DNA from: Bacillus sp. AFS037270
Lineage (GTDB): Bacteria > Bacillota > Bacilli > Bacillales_B > DSM-18226
Assembly: GCF_002585305.1 (NCBI RefSeq)
Contig: NZ_NUNF01000037.1
Coordinates: 57,690 to 103,929 of the forward strand
Length of the DNA: 46,240 nt
Reading direction: 5' to 3'
Below are positions 16,207 to 25,067 of the stretch, in pieces; the stretch's first letter is position 1; each line of letters opens with the position of its first letter. The notes under the pieces are model-generated. The model was given only the letters and a program-made list of their open reading frames with translations. It did no database searches and was not told the DNA's origin. The translations under genes were made by a program, and so were the position numbers.

Positions 16207-17112
16207 CTAAATTTCGATTTGACTAGAATAATTTTTGTTATAATGCTTTGCAAAATCTCGAAACAAATGTACGACCGGGCTTAAATATTTGTTTTTTACG
16301 GTCGCAAGATAAATAAAACGTTCATAAGGTGGATTTCTTATTGGTAAAACCCTCACATCGAAATGTTTCAACATCCAAATATCAGGTAACAAGGCAATTC
16401 CGTAATTCATCGAAACTAAGCCAATCGCAGCACTGTCTTCCTCCACTTCAAATGCAATGTTAGGAGTAATATCAACTTCTTTAAATAAACGATCACTCAA
16501 TCGTCTAAGACCACTCCCTTTATCAAAATATACAAACGGGAAAGGCTCCGTATCCTTTAAGTCAATGCTTGTGTAACTTGCTAGCGGATGGCCGGAAGGG
16601 ACGACAAGGACCAGATTCTGCTTAACCAATGGTATAAAATCGATATTAGGTTCATCTTCAATATATGAGCAAAATGCCAAATCATATTTATCGGATTTAA
16701 GACCTTCGATAATGTTCTGCGTAGTTCCCTGACTAAAAGAAAATGAAATATCTTTGTGCTTTTCAATACTCAGGAAATTCTTGACCATAGTCGGTACAAA
16801 TCTCGAGCCCAGTGTATAAATAAATGACAAATCAATCGTACCTTTATTTGGGCTTACTAAATCATTAATTATTCTCTGCCCCTCATCTAGCGAATTTAAA
16901 GATTTATTAACATATTGTAAAAAAATAGATCCATATTTCGTTAATCGAATGTTTCTTCCGCTCTTTTCAAAAAGATATACACCTAATTCCTTCTCTAATT
17001 CCGAAATGGCGTAAGTTAAGCTTGGTTGGGCAATAGACAGCTGTTCTGCTGCCAATGTATAATGCTCAAATTTCGCCAATACACGGAAATATTCAAGATG
17101 TTTTAAGTTCAT
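16207..17112 (-). CDS. LysR-family regulator of the quinate/shikimate-type cluster
   Basis: A 301-residue LysR-type regulator: winged HTH at residues 1-60 (LEYFRVLAKFEHYTLAAEQL, QPSLTYAISELEKELG) and a periplasmic-binding-like effector domain from about 90 to 295. It is divergent from the VOC-MFS-aroD-aroE genes and therefore their likely activator, responding to a pathway intermediate. A T-N11-A palindrome typical of LysR sites lies 66 bp before its start. The AGGG-like site is weak, and the ATG at 17110-17112 starts the HTH directly. Confidence 0.9.
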   Translation of the reverse strand: MNLKHLEYFRVLAKFEHYTLAAEQLSIAQPSLTYAISELEKELGVYLFEKSGRNIRLTKYGSIFLQYVNKSLNSLDEGQRIINDLVSPNKGTIDLSFIYTLGSRFVPTMVKNFLSIEKHKDISFSFSQGTTQNIIEGLKSDKYDLAFCSYIEDEPNIDFIPLVKQNLVLVVPSGHPLASYTSIDLKDTEPFPFVYFDKGSGLRRLSDRLFKEVDITPNIAFEVEEDSAAIGLVSMNYGIALLPDIWMLKHFDVRVLPIRNPPYERFIYLATVKNKYLSPVVHLFRDFAKHYNKNYSSQIEI

Positions 17113-17177
17113 TATCCTTCACATACTCTCCCTTCTAAACCACAATTTACTACTTTAACCAAATTATAAGAGAACCT

Positions 17178-17192
17178 ATAGAATATTTCTAT
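17178..17192. promoter_or_regulatory. LysR-type operator (T-N11-A palindrome)
   Basis: ATAGAA-TAT-TTCTAT is a perfect 15-bp palindrome containing T-N11-A, the LysR consensus, in the divergent region between the regulator and the VOC gene. TATAAT at 17238-17243 gives a plausible -10 with a poor -35 (TTTATT, 17-bp spacing), as expected for an activated promoter. Confidence 0.65.
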
Positions 17193-17249
17193 CGATAATG
17201 TAAAATTTATTGGATTTATTTTTCTGAATATTATTACTATAATGAACTT

Positions 17250-17265
17250 ACTAAAACGCTTTCAA
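17250..17265. promoter_or_regulatory. cre-like CcpA site
   Basis: ACTAAAACGCTTTCAA matches the cre consensus WTGNNARCGNWWWCAW at all but positions 2 and 3. It lies just downstream of the -10, where a CcpA roadblock would work. Confidence 0.45.
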
Positions 17266-17310
17266 TAAGGCAGAAGATTAAAATTTAAGGTTAAGGGTGG
17301 TAATAAGTAA

Positions 17311-17883
17311 ATGCAAAAGGTAGATGAAACTAAAATGGAAAAAAAACTAGAAGCGAATACTCATGAAATACGAGGAATCGATCATATTGGACTAACCGTA
17401 CCAGATATCGAAGAGGCAACGGAATTTTTTAAAAAGGTCTTTAACGCAAAAGTTTGTTACGATGTACATACTCCGAATATGCCTCCACAACGTGGAAGGT
17501 CTGCTAAAAGGAACGTAAATCTACCAGAAGGTACAAGTATTGATCATATTAGACTCTTAAGAATAGGAAACACTCCTTGTCTTGAATTATTTCATATTAA
17601 ATCAAATAAACAATCTGTTGTAGATACCATTGTTAATTTCGGCTTAACCCATCTTGCGTTTTATACGGATAATATTGAGTTATCGGCTAAAAAATTTGTT
17701 GAGGCCGGCGGTACGCTTTGTTCAGATCCACACCCTCTGCCTTCAGAAATCGAAGGCGGAGAAAAGAATTACTGGGTCTATGGCCAAGCACCATGGGGAA
17801 GTTTAATCGAATTAATTTCGTATTCAAGTGGGATTCATTACCCAGATAATAGCGAAGTGGACCGCTGGACACCTGATTGTTGA
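17311..17883 (+). CDS. VOC-superfamily (glyoxalase/dioxygenase-like) protein
   Basis: A 190-residue vicinal-oxygen-chelate protein with two paired modules. Candidate metal ligands are H25 (GIDHIGLTV), E92 (LELFHI), H114 (GLTHLAFY) and E167 (SLIELISY), a complete 2-His/2-Glu set. It could be a dioxygenase, an isomerase or an epimerase. It is the first gene after the LysR regulator, so it should act on an intermediate of the same pathway. VOC (HPPD-like) domains are known fused to 3-dehydroshikimate dehydratase in some bacteria, which gives a possible link; the exact reaction is unknown. GGGTGG precedes the ATG. Confidence 0.8.
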   Translation: MQKVDETKMEKKLEANTHEIRGIDHIGLTVPDIEEATEFFKKVFNAKVCYDVHTPNMPPQRGRSAKRNVNLPEGTSIDHIRLLRIGNTPCLELFHIKSNKQSVVDTIVNFGLTHLAFYTDNIELSAKKFVEAGGTLCSDPHPLPSEIEGGEKNYWVYGQAPWGSLIELISYSSGIHYPDNSEVDRWTPDC

Positions 17884-18047
17884 TGGTGGTATTTACAAAA
17901 GTATTTATTATACAGAATTATCTTATAATTTGACTTAATCTGAATTATATATTTATATAAAATAAGAAAAATGTTAATTATTATCCTAATATGAGTTAAG
18001 TATCGAAAGAGATTAAGCATCATATGATCGTTTTTATTTTTTTGTCT

Positions 18048-18063
18048 ATGAAAGCGTATAATC
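18048..18063. promoter_or_regulatory. Weak cre-like sequence before the MFS gene
   Basis: ATGAAAGCGTATAATC fits the left part of the cre consensus but fails at the last three positions. It is noted because another cre-like site lies upstream in the same cluster. Confidence 0.25.
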
Positions 18064-18098
18064 TTGGATAATAAAAACCTAGTAAATGGAGGAAAAGG

Positions 18099-19409
18099 AT
18101 GAAAAAACATCGTTGGTCCATCGTATTCTTAATTGCTGTTGGTGTGGTAGTGAATTACTTTGACCGAATCAATATGTCAATCGCAATGCCGTTAATGCAA
18201 AAGGAATTTCATTTATCGCCAGGTCAGGTCGGGATATTTTTATCAGCATTTGCCTGGTCATACGCACTTCTTCAACTTCCCGTAGGACCTATATTGGACA
18301 AGATTGGGGTCAAATGGGTAACACGTGCAGCTACAATGATATGGACCGTAGCTTGCCTTCTAACTGCTGTCGCTAATGGATGGGGGTTGATTATATTATC
18401 CAGGGTCTTATTGGGTGTTGGGGAGGCGCCATTTTTCCCAGCAGCTGCTAAAGCAGTTAGCCAATGGGTTCCACGAAATGAACGTTCAAAGGCCATCGCT
18501 ACCTATGATGCTCAGTCCAAATTATCCAATGCAATCGGTGCACCAATTATAGCCTTGATTGTGACCGAATGGGGATGGCGCGGCGGTTTTACAGCAACGG
18601 CGGTTCTCAGTTTTCTCTATGCTGTTGTGTATTGGGTATGGTACCGTGAACCCCATGAAGATAAACGCTTGACGAAAGAAGAGTTTACATATATTACTGA
18701 AGGCGGTTCACAAAGTTCTGAAGTCGCATCAGGCAGTGCCATGCAAAATATACGGTACCTTTTGTCAAAACGAAAAGTGTGGGCCGTATTTATAGGGTTT
18801 GCGGCATATGGATATTCATGGTTTTTATTCTTAACTTGGCTACCGGGTTACCTTGCCACTGAGATGCATATGTCCATTTTAAAGTCTGGCTGGTATTCAG
18901 CGATTCCATGGATTGTTGGTACTATTACAGAAATTGTGATCGGCGGCTGGCTAGTAGATAGACTCATTGAAAAGGGATATAATCGTACCCGTGTAAGCAA
19001 AACATTTTTAGTGATAGGTTTGCTTTTCGGTTTATCCATCATTGGTGCAGCATTTACCCATAGTGCAAACGTTGCTGTATTTTGGATTTCAATGGCACTC
19101 GGCGGTCTTGTCGTAACATCGGCAGTTGCCTATTCCATTCCAACTTTTATCGCTCCTAAGGGAACGGTAGGCACTTTGACTGGCTTACTTACCTTTGGAA
19201 ACAATTCGATGGCAATTGTAGCGCCCATCACGACTGGATTTATCGTTCAAGCTACAGGCTCCTTTATGTATGCGTTTTTATTAGCAGCAGCTATTCTAAT
19301 TGTTGGAATTTTAAGCTATGCCTTCCTTCTTACAGATCTAGAACCGATTGAAAGTGCTGGTTCCGGCACATCAAACAATCGGGTAATTTCGAATAAACAA
19401 ACTATTTAA
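18099..19409 (+). CDS. MFS transporter, anion:cation symporter type
   Basis: A 436-residue twelve-helix MFS transporter. The signature VNYFDRINMSIAMPLM at the N-terminus and RVLLGVGEAPFFPAAAKAVSQWVPRNERSKA are typical of the ACS family, which imports organic acids such as glucarate, phthalate or hydroxyphenylacetate. GGAGG lies before the ATG. Its place between a VOC gene and aroD/aroE suggests quinate, shikimate or a related cyclic acid as substrate (inference). Confidence 0.9.
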   Translation: MKKHRWSIVFLIAVGVVVNYFDRINMSIAMPLMQKEFHLSPGQVGIFLSAFAWSYALLQLPVGPILDKIGVKWVTRAATMIWTVACLLTAVANGWGLIILSRVLLGVGEAPFFPAAAKAVSQWVPRNERSKAIATYDAQSKLSNAIGAPIIALIVTEWGWRGGFTATAVLSFLYAVVYWVWYREPHEDKRLTKEEFTYITEGGSQSSEVASGSAMQNIRYLLSKRKVWAVFIGFAAYGYSWFLFLTWLPGYLATEMHMSILKSGWYSAIPWIVGTITEIVIGGWLVDRLIEKGYNRTRVSKTFLVIGLLFGLSIIGAAFTHSANVAVFWISMALGGLVVTSAVAYSIPTFIAPKGTVGTLTGLLTFGNNSMAIVAPITTGFIVQATGSFMYAFLLAAAILIVGILSYAFLLTDLEPIESAGSGTSNNRVISNKQTI

Positions 19410-19458
19410 AATAGTTTGCAAGATTGTATTGTTTCACCCTTTCTATTATTTCGATAAA

Positions 19459-19499
19459 AAGAGCCAATTCTGAAGTTTAAAACTCCAGTGTCGGCTCTT
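19459..19499 (+). terminator. Hairpin after the MFS gene
   Basis: AAGAGCC and GGCTCTT enclose a second paired segment (CTGAAGTTT with AAACTCCAG). The T run that follows is interrupted, so it may be a partial terminator that lowers aroD-aroE transcription. Confidence 0.55.
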
Positions 19500-19577
19500 C
19501 TTAACTGTTTTAAAATAAAAAATTCATACTGCCTTTGTTGCCGTATTTAATCAAACAAATAAAGGAGTTAATTTCCT

Positions 19578-20342
19578 ATGAATACAATCTCTATTAAAAA
19601 TAAGGTGATTGGAGAGGGGACTCCAAAGATTATTATTCCATTAATGGGTAAAACAGAAGAACAACTTTTTCAAGAGTTCAACGAAATAAAAACGTTAGCC
19701 CCCGATATTATCGAATGGCGGGTGGATGTATATGAACATGTCGAAGATTTAGAAGCTGTTAAACAAATGCTATCAGAATTAAGAAGGCTTGCGACGGATT
19801 CCCTTCTTTTATTTACATTCAGAAGCCATAAAGAAGGTGGAAATAAAGAGATTTCGGATCGAAATTATGTAGAATTACTACAAACAGTAATTCGGACAAA
19901 AAACATTGATCTAATTGATATTGAATTGTTTACAAATGATTCTGCTGTTAAAGAACTTGTGGCATTGGCTGAAGAGAATGGTATTTTTGTGGTTATGTCT
20001 AATCATGATTTCCATAAGACTCCAAAAAAAGAGGAAATTATTCATCGACTTCGTAAAATGCAAGAACTTGGAGCGCATATCCCTAAGATTGCTGTGATGC
20101 CGAATAGTGTTCAAGACGTGATCACCTTATTAGATGCTACAAACACAATGATAACAAAATATGCGAATCGTCCCATTATTACCATGTCAATGGCGGAGAT
20201 AGGCTTGATAAGTAGACTAGCAGGTGAAGTATTTGGCTCAGCATGTACATTTGGTGCAGGGAAAGAAGCATCTGCACCAGGACAAATTCCAGTTTCTGAA
20301 CTAAGAAATGTTTTAGAAATTATCAATAAAAATATTAGGTGA
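19578..20342 (+). CDS. aroD: Type I 3-dehydroquinate dehydratase
   Basis: A 254-residue type I dehydroquinase, interconverting 3-dehydroquinate and 3-dehydroshikimate through a Schiff base. The active-site residues fall at the numbers I know for the Salmonella enzyme: E46 and R48 (EWRVD), R82, H143 (SNHDF), K170 (IPKIAVMP), R213 and Q236. AAAGGAG precedes the ATG. It is 8 nt upstream of aroE in a two-gene unit. Placement beside a transporter and a LysR regulator points to catabolic quinate/shikimate use rather than housekeeping aromatic synthesis. Confidence 0.93.
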   Translation: MNTISIKNKVIGEGTPKIIIPLMGKTEEQLFQEFNEIKTLAPDIIEWRVDVYEHVEDLEAVKQMLSELRRLATDSLLLFTFRSHKEGGNKEISDRNYVELLQTVIRTKNIDLIDIELFTNDSAVKELVALAEENGIFVVMSNHDFHKTPKKEEIIHRLRKMQELGAHIPKIAVMPNSVQDVITLLDATNTMITKYANRPIITMSMAEIGLISRLAGEVFGSACTFGAGKEASAPGQIPVSELRNVLEIINKNIR

Positions 20343-20350
20343 GATGAACT

Positions 20351-21247
20351 ATGACATACTTTGATAAAAACTTAGAAAAAATTGATGGCAGAACAAAGTT
20401 AGTAGGATTACTTGCTACTCCAATAGGACACAGTTTATCTCCAAGAATGCATAATTTAGGTTATACATTAAAGGGTTTAAACTACTCTTATCTTGCGTTT
20501 GAAGTAGGCAATGAAACACTCGAAAAAGCCGTAGAAGGGATGAGAGCTCTCGATGTGGCTGGGTTCAACGTATCGATGCCAAATAAAATGGAAGTCATTA
20601 AATATTTGGATGAATTAGATGATAGTGCTAAATATACCGGTGCAGTAAATACGGTGGTAAATAAAGATGGTAAGTTAATTGGATATAACTCAGATGGAAA
20701 AGGCTATGTGAAAAACCTAGAAGTTCATGGGGTAGATCTGAACGGACAAAAAGTTACATTAGTCGGGTCCGGCGGTGCTGCCACACCAATCGCGATTGAA
20801 TTAGCACAGTCTGGAATTAGCGAGATTAGCATTTTTGCCCGTTATGATAAATTCTTCCACCAAGCTGAAATAAATGTGGATAGAATCAACTATGATATGA
20901 AGGCCTTTGGTGTTAAAGCTAATATCTTTCAATTAGAAGATAAAGAGGCCTTCCAACGTGAAGTAGCAAAAAGTACAGTACTTGCAAACGGTACAAGTTT
21001 AGGGATGAAACCTTTAGACCAATTAAGTATCGTGGATGATACCTTAGGTGTACTGCGTGAAGGATTAGTTGTAACAGATGTTGTTTATAATCCCTCAAAA
21101 ACCAAGTTATTACATCTGGCAGAACAAGCTGGAGCAACTGCCATTAATGGTCTTGGTATGATGTTGTGGCAAGGGGCTATTGCATTTAAACTATTTACTG
21201 GTGCAGAAATGCCCATTGAAGAAATCAAAAAAATCATGTTTGAATGA
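20351..21247 (+). CDS. aroE: Shikimate/quinate dehydrogenase, YdiB-like
   Basis: A 298-residue shikimate dehydrogenase-family enzyme closest in my memory to E. coli YdiB. Visible are the substrate serines in GHSLSP (S28, S30), catalytic K79 (SMPNK) and D115 (GYNSDGKG), the dinucleotide loop GSGGAA (139-144) and the end GLGMMLWQGA. Instead of the NADP-specific arginine motif it has ARYDKFF, like the NRRDEFF of YdiB, suggesting NAD use and activity on quinate as well as shikimate. AGGTGAG precedes the ATG. A second, biosynthetic aroE is expected elsewhere in the genome. Confidence 0.92.
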   Translation: MTYFDKNLEKIDGRTKLVGLLATPIGHSLSPRMHNLGYTLKGLNYSYLAFEVGNETLEKAVEGMRALDVAGFNVSMPNKMEVIKYLDELDDSAKYTGAVNTVVNKDGKLIGYNSDGKGYVKNLEVHGVDLNGQKVTLVGSGGAATPIAIELAQSGISEISIFARYDKFFHQAEINVDRINYDMKAFGVKANIFQLEDKEAFQREVAKSTVLANGTSLGMKPLDQLSIVDDTLGVLREGLVVTDVVYNPSKTKLLHLAEQAGATAINGLGMMLWQGAIAFKLFTGAEMPIEEIKKIMFE

Positions 21248-21322
21248 GGATAATCCCCATGATAGAAGATGCAGAAGCAGTATTAGCTTTTTGAACTATA
21301 GGGGGTAATAGCTTAATAACGG

Positions 21323-21347
21323 AGGTTGCTGCGGCAACTTCTTTTTT
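21323..21347 (+). terminator. Terminator after aroE
   Basis: AGGTTGC and GCAACTT pair around TGCG, followed by CTTTTTT. It resembles the hairpin inside the dispersed repeat at 27153-27220. Confidence 0.75.
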
Positions 21348-21515
21348 GTTTAGTAAAAGGTGCTGGTTAATTGAACAGATAGTCACTGGTTTTGCAATTT
21401 TAGATTGAAATATGTTTTGCGTATAAAAATTCTGAAATGTTGTCGGTATTGCTGAATAAAAAATCTTTTCAAACAAACAATATTTATAGTTTACTACCAG
21501 TTTAGGAGGAATCGC

Positions 21516-22070
21516 ATGGTAAATATATTAGAAACAGTCATGGATGCCATGAAATCACTGTCAGTTCAAGATGAAGACCAACCTCTCCATGTCGGAGAAG
21601 TGATGGCATGCTGGATTTACTTATCAGGACTTGAATTAGCCAAAGTATCTGTTCAAGCAGGCATAAACACCACGACCGACGATGAGCTAAAAGCAATACT
21701 TGAAGAAGATATGAAACTTGGGACCAGTCAAAGGCAGCGACTCCATGATTTCATGCTTAAGGAAGGAATTACGTTACCTCCAGCTCCTGAAGATATGCCA
21801 ATATCCGCTTCTAACAATATTCCTCTTGGTGTTAAATTAACGGATGATGTGATTGCTAACGATCTATCATTAAAAATAATTAGTTTAATTATGCGTGCTG
21901 CTGGTGCAGCTTCTGAATCGATTCGCACCGATGTTGGATTATTGTTTATTCAGTTTCAAGCAGAAAAATTAGCTTTCGCGACTAAATTAAAACATTTAAT
22001 GCGCAAACGCGGATGGATTAAAGTACCACCGTTTTACGTTCCACCTGGTTCACAACATCCATTGAATTAG
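21516..22070 (+). CDS. DUF3231 family protein
   Basis: A 184-residue helical protein matching from memory the DUF3231 family (ferritin-like helical bundles of unknown role, common in spore formers). Hallmarks are HVGEVMACWIYLSGLELAK, the acidic EEDM helix, and the C-terminal RGWIKVPPFYVPPG. AGGAGG lies 7 nt before the ATG. The gene is on its own, with a terminator 140 nt downstream. Confidence 0.8.
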   Translation: MVNILETVMDAMKSLSVQDEDQPLHVGEVMACWIYLSGLELAKVSVQAGINTTTDDELKAILEEDMKLGTSQRQRLHDFMLKEGITLPPAPEDMPISASNNIPLGVKLTDDVIANDLSLKIISLIMRAAGAASESIRTDVGLLFIQFQAEKLAFATKLKHLMRKRGWIKVPPFYVPPGSQHPLN

Positions 22071-22208
22071 GGGAAGTGTAGATAGTAACATGTGTGCAAG
22101 AACGATGGCGGAATAAATTAATACAAAATAAGCTAACAAATAATAAGAAGAAGCACTAATATGCATAAAAGGCCAATAAGATTTTAAAAATATAATTAAT
22201 GATGATTT

Positions 22209-22241
22209 AAAGCCATTTTCCTACTTGGAAACGGCTTTTTT
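22209..22241. terminator. Bidirectional terminator between DUF3231 and ltrA genes
   Basis: AAAGCC and GGCTTT enclose the pairing TTTTCC/GGAAA, followed by TTTT. It lies between convergent genes. Confidence 0.75.
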
Positions 22242-22298
22242 AGTGAATTATTGAACTGGCATGCGTCACGACCCCATTATTAAATTTTCCGTATTTTA

Positions 22299-23393
22299 TT
22301 AAGTAGTTGTAATTTTAGCATAGATGATAAAAAATAGAGCTAATTCACCCATGATCACAATGTTTGGAACTACCATGATTAAATTAATAATAAAAAAGGC
22401 TGCTAAAATCCCTAAAAACAACCCTAAATGATAAATTTTCAAACGGTGTTGTTCATATCTGTATTGATGAAAAACAATGGTAGTTGAAATGAAATAGAGT
22501 AATACAGAACTAAATACGAAATATAAGATATATGAATAATCGACTTCATATAAAAACATTAGTTTGATAGATGCTGCAATCATGCTCAACGACATTAGAA
22601 TAAACAAATGTCCGTAAATAATAGTTTGCCCTGCCCCCTGAATTGACTTGTTTACCTTCTTTTCTACATTTTCAAAATATTGCCACCACATTGAAATAAT
22701 AAGAATAAATGAAATAATTGAAAATGAGATCGAATTCCAATCACCTTTTTGAGGCTGAAGTACAAATAGGGTGCTGACGACTGATTCTCCAAATAGGATT
22801 AATGTCAATAAAGCATAACGTTCTAATAAGTGAGCCGTATTGGTCAGGGCTTTTACCAAATACTTGCGTCCGAAAACAGGCACTATAACATCTATAAAAA
22901 TTCCTGCATATAACACGGCGTATCGGAGCCATGAATCAAAAAAGATAGAGAGAAATGAGATAAAGACTCCAATCCCAAAACATGTTCCTAAAAACCGAGC
23001 AGCCGTTTTTCGATCCCCTTCTTCAATTTTCTGAACAACAAGATATTGAATTGCCGTTAGTATTCTAGCTCCGATATAGCCAATAAGAAAAGGGCGATAG
23101 TATTGGTCAAAATCTACGGATAAGCTGGATGTCATAACAAGGACAAATAACATTTGAAGAATAATAAAGATACGTTGATGTAAAAAATCTTGTCCAAACC
23201 GATTAATAAACATTGTTTGTCCGGTCCAAGACCACCATATCGGGATAAACATCAGAACAAACTTTAATAAATATTCTGGATGAATATAACCTTTTTCAAC
23301 ATGAAGTAAAACATGAGTAGTAGTTGCAACGGCCGCGACAAACAGCAAGTCATAAAAAAGTTCTAACCAAGTCACTTTTTTTTCTTCTATCAT
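22299..23393 (-). CDS. LtrA-like membrane protein
   Basis: A 364-residue protein of the low-temperature-requirement A family: the diagnostic N-terminal motif TWLELFYDLLFVAAVA, then about ten hydrophobic segments, including FGESVVSTL. The biochemical role is unknown; LtrA was named for cold growth in Listeria. The ATG at 23391-23393 is chosen because GGGGG precedes it at 9 nt and the family motif follows at residue 8; the frame is open 28 codons further upstream, overlapping the divergent reductase gene. Confidence 0.85.
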   Translation of the reverse strand: MIEEKKVTWLELFYDLLFVAAVATTTHVLLHVEKGYIHPEYLLKFVLMFIPIWWSWTGQTMFINRFGQDFLHQRIFIILQMLFVLVMTSSLSVDFDQYYRPFLIGYIGARILTAIQYLVVQKIEEGDRKTAARFLGTCFGIGVFISFLSIFFDSWLRYAVLYAGIFIDVIVPVFGRKYLVKALTNTAHLLERYALLTLILFGESVVSTLFVLQPQKGDWNSISFSIISFILIISMWWQYFENVEKKVNKSIQGAGQTIIYGHLFILMSLSMIAASIKLMFLYEVDYSYILYFVFSSVLLYFISTTIVFHQYRYEQHRLKIYHLGLFLGILAAFFIINLIMVVPNIVIMGELALFFIIYAKITTT

Positions 23394-23463
23394 TGGTAAT
23401 AACCCCCATATATAACGAAATGTGGTATCATAAAAGATGATTTCAAACAAGGAGGGAATCTCA

Positions 23464-24024
23464 ATGCCCAAAACCATTGGCCTTATTTGTGGAAGCTTAC
23501 GAAAGAATTCTTTTAACCGAATCGTTGCTCAATCATTGACAGATATGAGTGATGACGCTCAATTTCGGTGGATCGAAATCAACGATCTTCCTTTGTTTAA
23601 CGAAGATTTAGAAATTGGCGGAGATCCAGAAACAGTAACATCATTTAAATCCGCTATTCAGGACGTTGACGGTATCATTATCGTAAGTCCAGAGTACAAT
23701 TCTGGAATTCCAGGTGCGCTAAAAAATGCTTTAGACTGGGCGTCAAGACCTCCGAAGACCTCCGTTCTAAGTAGAAAACCGGTTGGCTTAATCGGAGCAA
23801 CTCCTGGGGGATTAGGGACTGCCTTTGCTCAAATGCAAATCAGACAAATATTAGATGCCATGCAAGCTCAGGTTCTTCCATATCAAAAAGTGCTGATTTC
23901 GCAAGTACATGAAAAGATTGACTCCGACCAGAAAGTGCTTACTGACGAAAAAACAAAACGATATCTTGGGCGTTATTTACAACAATTTATTCATTGGATT
24001 GATCAGACTTTTGTTTTAAATTAA
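23464..24024 (+). CDS. NADPH-dependent FMN reductase
   Basis: A 186-residue flavodoxin-like oxidoreductase. GSLRKNSFNR (residues 10-19) binds the FMN phosphate, and PEYNSGIPGALKNALDW is the family signature, as in YieF/ChrR and azoreductase-type proteins. It reduces quinones, chromate or azo compounds with NADPH. AAGGAGGG precedes the ATG at 23464; the 9 codons upstream are not needed. Divergent from ltrA with only 70 nt between the starts, so the promoters overlap. Confidence 0.9.
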   Translation: MPKTIGLICGSLRKNSFNRIVAQSLTDMSDDAQFRWIEINDLPLFNEDLEIGGDPETVTSFKSAIQDVDGIIIVSPEYNSGIPGALKNALDWASRPPKTSVLSRKPVGLIGATPGGLGTAFAQMQIRQILDAMQAQVLPYQKVLISQVHEKIDSDQKVLTDEKTKRYLGRYLQQFIHWIDQTFVLN

Positions 24025-24088
24025 CCCAGGAATACAAAACATCATCAAGTAATTTTTTATGATGATCATATATTATTAAAAAATGCTG

Positions 24089-24119
24089 TTGACACTAATA
24101 GGTTTATAGATAAACCTAT
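24089..24119 (+). promoter_or_regulatory. Promoter element with adjoining palindrome
   Basis: TTGACA (24089-24094) is followed at once by a 22-bp perfect inverted repeat, ATAGGTTTAT-AG-ATAAACCTAT (24098-24119), which would cover a promoter spacer and -10. It lies 110 nt before the isochorismatase gene. Confidence 0.5.
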
Positions 24120-24170
24120 GACAACAATGAATTTACTATTAAACTAATTATAACAGACGATGAAGTTTAA

Positions 24171-24182
24171 GGTAAATTTACC
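24171..24182. promoter_or_regulatory. Second palindrome before the isochorismatase gene
   Basis: GGTAAATTTACC is a perfect 12-bp palindrome 46 nt before the start codon. It has a different sequence from the one at 24098-24119. Confidence 0.35.
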
Positions 24183-24228
24183 GATATATGGTATTTTTGA
24201 TATTCGTTAATTTAAGGAGGATTATAAA

Positions 24229-24873
24229 ATGTCTGATCTCTATTCTCGTCTTTCCAAAGAGGATGCTGCTATTCTTCTAGTGGATCATCAAACCGGCCTT
24301 ATTTCCGGCCTAGTGCGTGACTATGGTGTTGATGAATTCAAGAACAATGTTTTGGCTCTTGCAAACACAGCTAAGTTTTTTGATTTACCTGTGATTCTAA
24401 CAACAAGCTTTGAAAACGGACCTAACGGACCACTAATGCAAGAATTGGTTGAACTCTTTCCTGATGCGCCAAAGATAGCTCGGCCTGGACAAATTAACGC
24501 ATGGGACAATGAAGATTTTGTTAAAGCCATTGAAGCAACCGGTAAAAAACAGCTTATTATAGCAGGAGTTGTTACTGATGTTTGTGTTGCATTCCCGGCA
24601 CTATCTGCTGTAAACGCCGGTTACGAAGTATTTGTTGTCACTGATGCTTCCGGAACGTTTAGCAAACAAGTAGCGAACGCGTCATTAATGCGCATGGCCC
24701 ATGGTGGGGTACAGCTTATGAACTGGTTTAGCGTAGCATGTGAATTACAACGCGATTGGCGCAACGACGTCGAGGGTTTTGGCGCTTTACTTTCTGGCCA
24801 ACTTCCTGGTTATCAAAATTTAATTGGAAGCTATATGGGAGCTCAACGAGATTTCCGCAAGCAGAATGACTAG
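24229..24873 (+). CDS. Isochorismatase-family hydrolase (YcaC-like)
   Basis: A 214-residue cysteine hydrolase. The catalytic triad is visible as D19 (LLVDHQTGL), K82 (PKIARPGQINAW) and C119 (GVVTDVCV). The sequence follows YcaC, an octameric hydrolase with unclear substrate, and the C-terminal part (NWFSVACELQRDWRND) is typical of that subgroup. GGAGG precedes the ATG. It stands alone, behind two palindromes that suggest repression by a dimeric regulator not encoded next to it. Confidence 0.88.
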   Translation: MSDLYSRLSKEDAAILLVDHQTGLISGLVRDYGVDEFKNNVLALANTAKFFDLPVILTTSFENGPNGPLMQELVELFPDAPKIARPGQINAWDNEDFVKAIEATGKKQLIIAGVVTDVCVAFPALSAVNAGYEVFVVTDASGTFSKQVANASLMRMAHGGVQLMNWFSVACELQRDWRNDVEGFGALLSGQLPGYQNLIGSYMGAQRDFRKQND

Positions 24874-24920
24874 ATCAACAAAGATCAACCTTGACATATA
24901 GTTAGCTATCCTCACCAACA

Positions 24921-24948
24921 AACGCGGATTTCATACGAAATTCGCGTT
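24921..24948 (+). terminator. Hairpin after the isochorismatase gene
   Basis: AACGCGGATTTC and GAAATTCGCGTT pair with one mismatch around ATAC. Only three T residues follow, so it is a weak terminator by sequence. Confidence 0.55.
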
Positions 24949-25067
24949 TCGCCGTCAGGCTCCCTTCTTCAAGCAGAATTGTTGAATTATAGAGAACTTA
25001 TTTATGTCGCTTTGACCTATATTCCGAGCTTTTAGACTATATAAAAAAAGCATCACACGATGCCTAA

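Noticed and set aside
21234..21476. 80-codon minus-strand frame after aroE
   Set aside because: TTG start without a ribosome binding site, overlaps the aroE stop and its terminator, and shows no recognisable family.
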